Source of the DNA: Rhodocyclaceae bacterium
GTDB taxonomy: Bacteria > Pseudomonadota > Gammaproteobacteria > Burkholderiales > Rhodocyclaceae
DNA: 10,894 bases
NCBI GenBank assembly: GCA_025361105.1
Contig: JANYAW010000288.1
Location: 1 to 10,894 of the forward strand
Direction of reading: 5' to 3'
The translations under genes and the position numbers were made by a program. Below are positions 1 to 4,763 of the stretch, one piece after another. Positions within the stretch are counted from its first letter, which is position 1. Every line of letters begins with the position of its first letter. The notes beneath the pieces are model-generated. The model did not search any database, was not told the DNA's origin, and saw only the letters and a program-made list of their open reading frames with translations.

Positions 1-1
1 C

Positions 2-1468
2 GAAGATCTGTTGCTGCGACCGGATTTTTACCGCGCCTGCGCGCGCGAACTCGCGGCGCTGGCACTGCGCCTGCCGCTGCCGACCATCGTCGGTCACCCC
101 TTGGCGGTCGATGACAAACATTACAACGCCGCATCGCTGATTGACGGCGGCAGGATCAAGACCACCTGTCGCAAGACCAGGCTGCCGAATTACCAGGTTT
201 TCGACGAGCAGCGATATTTTGATTGTGGTGAGCGCAGCACGGTGGTGGACATCAAAGGTGTTCGCGTCGGCATAGCGATCTGTGAAGATATTTGGCATCC
301 CGGCGTGGCCGAAGCAGCGCGTGCGGCAGGCGCCGAGTTGCTGTTGAGCTTGAACGCATCACCGCTGCATTTGAACAAACAGGGCATGCGTTACGAAGTG
401 GTGCGCACTCGCGCGATGGCGACCAAAATGCCTGTGGTGTTTGCCAATCTGGTTGGCGGGCAGGACGAATTGATTTTTGATGGTGCCTCGTTTGCGATCA
501 ATGCCGAGGGGCAATTGACCCATCAATTGCCGGCGTTTGAGGAAGCACTTGGGCTGCTGGAATTTGACGATGGACACCTCGTTCCGGGTGAGATTGTGCC
601 GGGCTTGTCCGATGAGGCCGAGGTCTACGCCGCCTTGCAACTCGGGGTACGTGACTACATCGGCAAGAACGGTTTCCCCGGGGTCATCATTGGCCTCTCG
701 GGCGGCATGGATTCGGCGTTGACGCTGGCGATTGCTGCCGACGCGCTGGGCAGTGACAAAGTGCGTGCGGTGATGATGCCCTCTCCCTACACCGCGCAAA
801 TGAGTCTCGACGACTCGCGTGAAATGGTGCAGCGACTGGGTGTCCAATACGACGAGATTCCGATTGGTTCCTTAATGGAACAATACGGCGTGTCGCTGGC
901 ACCAACGCTCAATGCGCTTGGCCCCAAGCCCGCATGGGATACCACGGATGAAAATCTGCAAGCGCGGATACGCGGCATGCTGTTGATGGCTTTGTCGAAT
1001 CGGACCGGACGCATCGTGTTGACCACCGGCAACAAGAGCGAAATGGCGGTCGGCTATGCAACGCTTTACGGCGACATGGCGGGCGGCTTTGCAGTGATCA
1101 AGGATGTGGTCAAGACCTTTGTCTATCGACTCGCGCACTACCGCAATTCAGTCTCGGAAGTCATCCCGCAAAACATCATCACGCGTCCGCCTTCGGCTGA
1201 ATTGAAGCCCGGCCAAACTGACCAGGACAGCCTGCCCGCCTATGAAGTGCTCGATGCGATTATCGAAGCGTATATGGAACTGGATGAATCGCCGCGCCAG
1301 ATTATTGCGCGTGGCTATGCGGCGGAAGACGTCAGGAAAGTGGTCGGCATGCTGAAAAAAAACGAATACAAACGCCGTCAGTCACCAGTCGGAATTCGCG
1401 TCAGTCAACGTGGCTTCGGCAAGGACTGGCGCTATCCGATAACATCGAGCTACTTGGATGAATTTTGA
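2..1468 (+). CDS. nadE: Glutamine-dependent NAD+ synthetase, 5'-truncated by window edge
   Basis: Catalyses the last step of NAD+ biosynthesis: ATP-dependent amidation of deamido-NAD+ with ammonia released from glutamine. The frame is open from the first full codon at base 2 and reads EDLLLRPDFY, an internal motif of the family, so the real start lies before the window; the TTG at 11 is not the start. 488 residues are visible against roughly 540 in full-length proteins. The N-terminal nitrilase-type glutaminase domain shows the catalytic Lys in KTRLPNY (codon 173-175) and the nucleophilic Cys in AICEDIWHPG (codon 281-283); the first catalytic Glu is in the missing part. The C-terminal synthetase domain has the ATP-pyrophosphatase loop SGGMDS (698-715) and TTGNKSEMAVGY. 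It ends with DWRYPI near the stop, as in the family. glnB follows 50 bp downstream on the same strand, probably co-transcribed. Confidence 0.96.
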   Translation, partial: EDLLLRPDFYRACARELAALALRLPLPTIVGHPLAVDDKHYNAASLIDGGRIKTTCRKTRLPNYQVFDEQRYFDCGERSTVVDIKGVRVGIAICEDIWHPGVAEAARAAGAELLLSLNASPLHLNKQGMRYEVVRTRAMATKMPVVFANLVGGQDELIFDGASFAINAEGQLTHQLPAFEEALGLLEFDDGHLVPGEIVPGLSDEAEVYAALQLGVRDYIGKNGFPGVIIGLSGGMDSALTLAIAADALGSDKVRAVMMPSPYTAQMSLDDSREMVQRLGVQYDEIPIGSLMEQYGVSLAPTLNALGPKPAWDTTDENLQARIRGMLLMALSNRTGRIVLTTGNKSEMAVGYATLYGDMAGGFAVIKDVVKTFVYRLAHYRNSVSEVIPQNIITRPPSAELKPGQTDQDSLPAYEVLDAIIEAYMELDESPRQIIARGYAAEDVRKVVGMLKKNEYKRRQSPVGIRVSQRGFGKDWRYPITSSYLDEF

Positions 1469-1470
1469 AT

Positions 1471-1487
1471 TCCGGAGCTAGTCCGGA
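1471..1487. repeat. Small hairpin between nadE and glnB
   Basis: TCCGGA, five bases (GCTAG), TCCGGA: a 6-bp stem just after the nadE stop. No T-run follows, so it is not a classical Rho-independent terminator. It could be an mRNA-processing or stability element between two co-transcribed genes. The role is inferred; only the symmetry is seen. Confidence 0.3.
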
Positions 1488-1518
1488 TTGGCGAGCGAAA
1501 AAGCGGAGGCAATAAAAA

Positions 1519-1857
1519 GTGAAGAAAATCGAAGCGGTGATCAAGCCTTTCAAGCTGGACGAAGTGCGCGAAGCCTTATCCGAGGTCGGCGTTACCGGCC
1601 TGACCGTGACCGAAGTCAAGGGCTTCGGCCGCCAAAAAGGCCACACCGAACTGTATCGCGGCGCCGAATACGTGGTCGATTTTCTGCCCAAAATAAAAAT
1701 CGAAGTAGTAGTCGCCGACGCGACCGTCGACCCCGCCATCGAAGCCATCGTCAAAGCCGCCCGCACGGGAAAAATCGGTGACGGCAAAATCTTTGTCAGC
1801 TCGGTCGAACAAGTCGTGCGCATTCGTACCGGCGAGACCGACGAGGCGGCGGTATAG
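1519..1857 (+). CDS. glnB: Nitrogen regulatory protein PII
   Basis: Trimeric signal protein that reports 2-oxoglutarate, ATP/ADP and nitrogen status to GlnD, GlnE and NtrB. The 112-residue length is exactly that of the family. It begins MKKIEAVIKPFKL; the T-loop carries GHTELYRGAEY with Tyr51, the uridylylation site; the C-terminal signature TGKIGDGKIFV is intact. The start is GTG at 1519, chosen because GGAGG at 1505-1509 lies nine bases upstream and the protein then begins at the usual family N-terminus; no nearby ATG fits. It sits right after nadE, an arrangement seen in Betaproteobacteria. GlnB is preferred over GlnK because of the neighbour and the absence of amtB, but the two paralogues are hard to separate by sequence alone. 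Confidence 0.95.
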   Translation: MKKIEAVIKPFKLDEVREALSEVGVTGLTVTEVKGFGRQKGHTELYRGAEYVVDFLPKIKIEVVVADATVDPAIEAIVKAARTGKIGDGKIFVSSVEQVVRIRTGETDEAAV

Positions 1858-1884
1858 GGCTCTCTAGCCTCGGCACAGTGCGCC

Positions 1885-2072
1885 TCAGCCTAGTTTCTCG
1901 CTATCGCCAGAAACGCCCTTGGTAATCTGTCGATCATCTGCATAGTGCCGCGCGACGAAAAAGTAGGCGATTGCCGAAAGGAACCCGGTCAGCGGCACGA
2001 AACGCAGCGCCATGCCGTGACCGAAGCTGTCAGCGATCAGGTCGATTTGACCGATGACAGCCGTCGTCAGGC
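1885..2072 (-). pseudogene. C-terminal remnant of an MFS transporter
   Basis: On the minus strand a reading frame ends at TGA (1887-1885). It carries one typical last transmembrane helix followed by a charged tail: HGMALRFVPLTGFLSAIAYF, then FVARHYADDR and GVSGDSEKLG. This resembles the C-terminal end of major facilitator transporters. About 60 residues are recognisable. Going upstream the frame meets a TAG just beside the end of the TonB-receptor remnant, and no start codon or SD is present, so more than 80% of the gene is missing. Assignment rests on the hydrophobic helix pattern and family-like wording, not on a search. Probably part of a former receptor-transporter locus that was largely deleted. 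Confidence 0.6.
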
Positions 2073-2078
2073 GCTAGC

Positions 2079-2231
2079 TCAGAACATCCCCTTCAGCGAC
2101 AGCATATAGCTGCGCGGTGCCTGCCATTGATATTGGTCGAGCGACACGATGGAGCCCGGCGCAATTGAGGTCACTTTCTGGCTGTCGGCCAAGTTGTACA
2201 CGCTGAATTGCAGCTTGAGCTTTTTCAGCAC
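2079..2231 (-). pseudogene. C-terminal remnant of a TonB-dependent receptor
   Basis: The minus strand encodes 50 residues before a TGA at 2081-2079. It begins VLKKLKLQFSVYNLAD, the penultimate beta-strand and turn typical of TonB-dependent outer-membrane receptors. It ends QAPRSYMLSLKGMF, a last beta-strand with a C-terminal Phe, the signal recognised by the BAM complex. The plug domain and nearly all of the barrel are missing. Upstream the frame is lost at about 2231, exactly where a transposase N-terminus begins, so an IS insertion followed by deletion probably removed the rest. Such receptors import ferric siderophores, vitamin B12 or sugars; the substrate cannot be read from this piece. 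Confidence 0.75.
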
Positions 2232-2425
2232 TTGACCAACATCGCTGGCGCAAATGCGGGCGCACCGGTCAGGTCATTGCGATAGCGCGCATCGAAGCGC
2301 GAGAGATCAAGCGCATGGTCAATCAAATGGCACAGCGCATGTTCAAAAGTGCCGGGCAAAAGCTGTCGCCGTAAATCCACCGGAATGAATTTCGGACTGG
2401 TGTCGATGTGCTTGTAACGCACCAT
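2225..2425 (-). pseudogene. IS transposase, N-terminal fragment (IS1182/DUF772-like)
   Basis: Sixty-six codons from ATG at 2425 read MVRYKHIDTSPKFIPVDLRR, then PGTFEHAL and LSRFDARYRNDLTGAPAF. These resemble the N-terminal (DUF772-type) domain of DDE transposases of the IS1182 or a related group. The family match ends at PAMLVK (about 2231); one more residue and a TGA follow, belonging to the joined TonB-receptor frame. The catalytic DDE domain, several hundred residues, is absent, so the protein cannot be active. The fragment defines one end of an IS whose leader lies at 2426-2521. The exact IS family is a guess from memory of related proteins; that it is a transposase N-terminus is more secure. 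Confidence 0.75.
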
Positions 2426-2521
2426 GTTTCGTGTCCTTGATGGTGATACTGCTTGGACACTTGTTATTCGATTTGGTTCACCGCAGAATGCGCTTTATGA
2501 AAATAGTTTTTCTACAGCTTC
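2232..2521 (-). mobile_element. Truncated insertion sequence, 5' end only
   Basis: Covers the transposase fragment plus 96 bp of upstream non-coding DNA. The outer end near 2505-2521 reads, on the minus strand, GAAGCTGTAGAAAAACTATT, a plausible IS terminus, though its partner terminus is gone and the inverted repeat cannot be confirmed. The leader holds a perfect 6-bp inverted repeat, GTGTCC (2431-2436) and GGACAC (2455-2460). The outer end directly abuts the GTTGGGG that begins the neighbouring cassette. Inner boundary: the joint with the TonB-receptor remnant at about 2226-2231. Confidence 0.55.
2473..2501 (+). promoter_or_regulatory. Weak candidate promoter reading into the cassette gene
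   Basis: TTGGTT (2473-2478), 17-bp spacer, TATGAA (2496-2501). Matches to sigma-70 consensus are 3/6 and 4/6, so this is only a guess. It lies within the IS end and points outward toward the 222-residue ORF. It matters because integron cassettes normally lack a promoter. Confidence 0.2.
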
Positions 2522-2533
2522 GTTGGGGCTAGG
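2522..2533 (+). repeat. Left arm of 12-bp inverted repeat (R'-like core, GTT)
   Basis: GTTGGGGCTAGG, the exact reverse complement of 3207-3218. It contains the near-invariant GTT of integron core sites; the rest fits GTTRRRY except for the final pyrimidine. The AGG at its end is the first part of the AGGAG ribosome binding site of the cassette gene. Confidence 0.75.
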
Positions 2534-3272
2534 AGACCACCAATGACCGAACCTCCGAGCATGATTGGGAAACTCTCAGTTCAGTACAGTCACCACCCTG
2601 CGATCAAGGCGCTTCTGAAACTTATTCCGGGCTGGAGCGCGGCAGACACCTTGCTCCAGAAGCGAGCCGACGAAATCAAGAGTGACCGGCTCAAGGTGTT
2701 CTTTGACGAGTTGGCACAGGGGAAGCATGAGCTAACTGATGACCTCATCCAGTCCGATAGTTTCCTCCACGCATATTTCTGTACCTTGCGTGCGGCAATG
2801 AACTGCCGGCAACACGAAAAGATTCAGAACTTCGCACGATTGCTCGACTCGTCGCTTGATTCATCGCTACATGTCAGCGATGACGAACATGAAGAACTCC
2901 TCGCGCTCCTTGAAGAGATTTCCTTGCGTGAATTCGCCATTCTTCGCGATCTAAGAAACCGAGAGCTTGCCAACCCTCGTCAAAAGGGTGAAAACGAGTT
3001 GCAGCATGCATGGCGCTACTGGAAGGACTTTAGAACGGCCACCGTCGAAACCTATGGCGTTCCAGACGAATCGTTTAACGCGTTTATGGCTAGGCTTGAA
3101 CGTACAGGGCTGTATCTCAGGATAACTGGCGGCTACCTCGATTACTCCGGAGACATCGGCACAACAACTCCACTGCTCGCCCGAGTGATCGCTTTAGTAA
3201 ATGAAACCTAGCCCCAACCCGGCAGTCGAGCGGACCATCGCGAGAAACCCCGCAGGTCCGCTTACCTCTACA
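2523..3272 (+). mobile_element. Lone integron gene cassette (ORF plus attC)
   Basis: The unit has the architecture of an integron cassette. It starts just after the G of a GTT core (G2522, then TTGGGGCTAGG), carries its own SD and one ORF, and ends in an attC-like site. The first bases complement the start of that site perfectly: GTTGGGGCTAGG (2522-2533) against CCTAGCCCCAAC (3207-3218). In a circularised cassette these two arms would form the R boxes. The inner L boxes AGCGGACC and GGTCCGCT form a second stem. The outer right core reads ATTCGAC (3272-3278) instead of GTTRRRY, so the right-hand recombination site is altered. No integrase gene and no second attC were seen. The interpretation comes from base pairing and layout by eye. 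Confidence 0.72.
2543..3211 (+). CDS. Cassette-borne protein of unknown function, 222 aa
   Basis: I do not recognise this family. The start ATG at 2543 is supported by AGGAG at 2531-2535, seven bases upstream. The product is hydrophilic, with no signal peptide or clear membrane span. It appears mostly alpha-helical and highly charged through residues 30-170, for example KSDRLKVFFDELAQGKHELT and DEHEELLALLEEISLREFAI. The C-terminal part (residues 170-222) is richer in Gly, Tyr and Thr. The helical middle, with its L-x-x-LS-x-x-E-x-x-IL-x-x-L pattern, faintly recalls domains of some abortive-infection proteins, but that is an impression only. The stop TAG lies inside the right inverted-repeat arm. 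Codon choice seems less GC-rich than in flanking housekeeping genes, fitting a foreign origin. Cassette genes are often adaptive, including phage defence and toxin-antitoxin; nothing here proves that. Confidence 0.85.
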   Translation: MTEPPSMIGKLSVQYSHHPAIKALLKLIPGWSAADTLLQKRADEIKSDRLKVFFDELAQGKHELTDDLIQSDSFLHAYFCTLRAAMNCRQHEKIQNFARLLDSSLDSSLHVSDDEHEELLALLEEISLREFAILRDLRNRELANPRQKGENELQHAWRYWKDFRTATVETYGVPDESFNAFMARLERTGLYLRITGGYLDYSGDIGTTTPLLARVIALVNET

Positions 3273-3278
3273 TTCGAC
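3207..3278 (+). other. attC-like recombination site
   Basis: Order of elements: CCTAGCCCCAAC (3207-3218, R'' with the conserved AAC); an unpaired spacer; AGCGGACC (3229-3236, L''); an 18-base centre; GGTCCGCT (3255-3262, L'); TACCTCTAC; then a degenerate R' ATTCGAC (3272-3278). The two L boxes pair perfectly over 8 bp, and GCTTACCTCTAC before the core resembles the run found in many soil-type attC sites. R'' pairs with the cassette start rather than with the degenerate right core, as expected for an integrated cassette. Divergence: A instead of G at the cleavage position and C at the first R of RRR. Confidence 0.68.
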
Positions 3279-3292
3279 CTCACGGCCAACCG

Positions 3293-3345
3293 AATGACCT
3301 GAGCCTTATCCGGCAACGCCAGCTGATTGCTGCGGCTGGGTCATT
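3293..3345. repeat. Nested inverted repeats at the 3' end of the DUF2789 gene
   Basis: AATGACC (3293-3299) pairs with GGTCATT (3339-3345), and inside it CCAGC (3319-3323) pairs with GCTGG (3335-3339). This overlaps the DUF2789 stop codon and could be a structured 3' end for the trxB-DUF2789 transcript. There is no T-run, so a Rho-independent terminator is not supported. Confidence 0.3.
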
Positions 3346-3574
3346 GCCTTAGCGCGGAGTCCAATGCATCGACCGCGGCGGCCCAGTCGGCATCGTGAAG
3401 CACCGCTTCACACAGGAACTGTGCTTGCGGAGCGGTCCAGAAGGGCGCATCGGTCAAGCGTATGCCGGTCGCCAGCGGTGTGTTGCGAGTGATGAACGCA
3501 GCAATTGCTATCGGGTCACTGGCTAGACCCAATTGTTGAAACAGTTCCTTGAATTGATGGCTGAAGGTTTCCAT
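3341..3574 (-). CDS. DUF2789 family protein, 77 aa
   Basis: Small conserved cytosolic protein of unknown biochemical role. It has the family features throughout: an N-terminal LFQQLGL helix, the central LTDAPFWTAPQAQFL motif, and the closing HDADWAAAVDALDSAL. The length matches the family (about 75-80 residues), so it is complete. The start ATG at 3574 has no good SD; its upstream bases CAAGAC are poor. It lies 47 bp downstream of trxB on the same strand and is probably co-transcribed with it. A copy of the window's 30-bp repeat occupies most of the gap, ending six bases before this ATG, so the repeat would be in the 5' region of the message. Family assignment is from recognition of the motif and fairly sure; function is unknown. 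Confidence 0.85.
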   Translation of the reverse strand: METFSHQFKELFQQLGLASDPIAIAAFITRNTPLATGIRLTDAPFWTAPQAQFLCEAVLHDADWAAAVDALDSALRQ

Positions 3575-3580
3575 GATTGT

Positions 3581-3610
3581 CTTGACGGCGTATCGTCAGC
3601 ACCAACTGGT
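3581..3610 (-). repeat. 30-bp dispersed repeat, copy 1
   Basis: Read on the minus strand it carries the invariant core CAGTTGGTGCTG, five variable bases, ACGCCGT (3608-3585). It begins 11 bp after the trxB stop and lies in the same orientation as trxB. It matches copies 2 and 3 at 24 of 30 positions each. Confidence 0.8.
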
Positions 3611-3621
3611 GGATTCGCTGC

Positions 3622-4587
3622 CTATCCCGCCAATCCCAGGCTGTCGAGATAGCGTTCCGCATCCAAGGCGGCCATACAGCCGGTGCCGGCACTGGTGACT
3701 GCTTGGCGGTAGATGTGATCCTGCACATCGCCTGCTGCGAAAACGCCAGAGATTGAGGTCGCCGTTGCGTCGCCCTGGTTGCCCGATTTGGTGATGATGT
3801 AGCCGCCTTCCATGGCCAATTGTCCGGCGAAAATATCGGTGTTGGGTTTATGCCCGATGGCGATGAACACGCCTTGCAGGGCGACATCCTCGACAGCGCC
3901 GGTTTGCGCGTGTTTGATGCGCATGCCGGTCACGCCGGTCTTGTCACCCAGCACTTCGTCCAGCGTGGTGTTCCATTTGATGTCAACCTTGCCGGCTTTT
4001 TGACGCTCGAATAATTTGTCTTGCAGGATTTTCTCGCCACGGAATTTGTCGCGCCTGTGCACCACTGTCACTTTACTGGCAATGTTGGACAGATACAGCG
4101 CTTCCTCGACCGCGGTGTTGCCGCCGCCGATCACCGCGACAGGCTGATTTTTGTAAAAGGATCCGTCGCAAGTTGCGCAGGCCGACACGCCCTTGCCAGC
4201 GAAAGTTTCTTCGGAGGGAATGCCGAGATATTGCGCCGATGCACCGGTCGCAATAATCAGCGCGTCGCAGGTGTATTCGCTATTGTCGCCCACCAGACGG
4301 ATGGGTTTTCCTTGCAGGTGCGCGGTGTGTATGTGATCAAAAACCATCTCGGTTTCAAAGCGGGTGGCATGCTTTTCAAATCGCATCATCAAATCCGGCC
4401 CTTGTACGCCGTCAGCGTCGGCTGGCCAATTGTCCACATCCGTGGTGGTCATCAACTGCCCGCCCTGGGCGATGCCGGTGATCAGCACCGGTTTGAGATT
4501 GGCGCGCGCGGCATAAACGGCGGCGCTATATCCGGCCGGGCCGGAACCAAGTATCAACAGACGGATGTGACGCGAAGGGGTAGGCAT
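3622..4587 (-). CDS. trxB: Thioredoxin-disulfide reductase
   Basis: FAD enzyme that reduces thioredoxin with NADPH, in the cytosol. With the start at 4587 the protein is 321 residues, the same length as E. coli TrxB. An upstream in-frame ATG would add 57 residues of non-family sequence, so it was rejected. Domains in order: FAD-binding GSGPAG (residues 14-19), QGGQLMTTTDVDNWP, ATGASAQYLGIP, redox-active CATC (137-140), NADPH-binding GGGNTAVEEALYL (from 154), HRRDKFR, and the second FAD motif GVFAAGD with QAVTSAGTGCMAALDAERYL at the C-terminus. All key residues are present. It is transcribed divergently from ftsK, as is common in Betaproteobacteria, and followed by a DUF2789 gene on the same strand. 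Confidence 0.97.
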   Translation of the reverse strand: MPTPSRHIRLLILGSGPAGYSAAVYAARANLKPVLITGIAQGGQLMTTTDVDNWPADADGVQGPDLMMRFEKHATRFETEMVFDHIHTAHLQGKPIRLVGDNSEYTCDALIIATGASAQYLGIPSEETFAGKGVSACATCDGSFYKNQPVAVIGGGNTAVEEALYLSNIASKVTVVHRRDKFRGEKILQDKLFERQKAGKVDIKWNTTLDEVLGDKTGVTGMRIKHAQTGAVEDVALQGVFIAIGHKPNTDIFAGQLAMEGGYIITKSGNQGDATATSISGVFAAGDVQDHIYRQAVTSAGTGCMAALDAERYLDSLGLAG

Positions 4588-4620
4588 GATGCGTTTCCAT
4601 TTGAGGTGGTGGTGCGGGAA

Positions 4621-4648
4621 ATTATACGGTGGGGGCGATTTGCCAGAA
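4621..4648 (-). promoter_or_regulatory. Candidate trxB promoter
   Basis: On the minus strand a perfect TATAAT occurs at 4626-4621, 33 bases before the trxB start. The upstream CTGGCA, 15 bases away, matches the -35 consensus at 4 of 6. The -10 is convincing, the -35 is weak. Confidence 0.45.
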
Positions 4649-4686
4649 AAAAAGAGCGGAGTAAGCGCACGAAGCTTGGGTTGTTC

Positions 4687-4702
4687 GACGCGTAAACGCG
4701 TC
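4687..4702. promoter_or_regulatory. 16-bp palindrome in the trxB-ftsK divergent region
   Basis: GACGCGT-AA-ACGCGTC, a perfect 7-bp inverted repeat with a 2-bp centre. It lies 100 bp upstream of trxB and 61 bp upstream of ftsK. It has the size and symmetry of a dimeric regulator site, but no regulator is identified. Confidence 0.4.
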
Positions 4703-4763
4703 ACGGAATCGGGATAATTCGACGAACCCCGTATGCTGACGAACCTACGTTGGAACAAACACC

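Noticed and set aside
359..847. 162-codon minus-strand frame
   Set aside because: Lies wholly inside nadE, whose catalytic motifs are clear; the translation has no recognisable features.
1857..1875. GGCT-CTCT-AGCC hairpin after glnB as terminator
   Set aside because: Stem of only 4 bp and no T-run follows.
2431..2460. GTGTCC/GGACAC inverted repeat as an IS terminus
   Set aside because: It is only 6 bp per arm and lies inside the IS leader close to the transposase start; more likely a leader hairpin or chance.
4640..4660. Run of A (T on the minus strand) as a Rho-independent terminator
   Set aside because: No stable GC-rich stem precedes it in either direction, and it lies upstream of trxB where no gene ends.
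4021..4695. 224-codon open frame on the plus strand
   Set aside because: It is antisense to trxB, whose family motifs are intact on the other strand; no SD and no family-like sequence.
4588..4758. N-terminal extension of TrxB to 4758
   Set aside because: Adds 57 residues before the FAD motif and crosses a TATAAT box; the start at 4587 gives the standard 321-residue protein.
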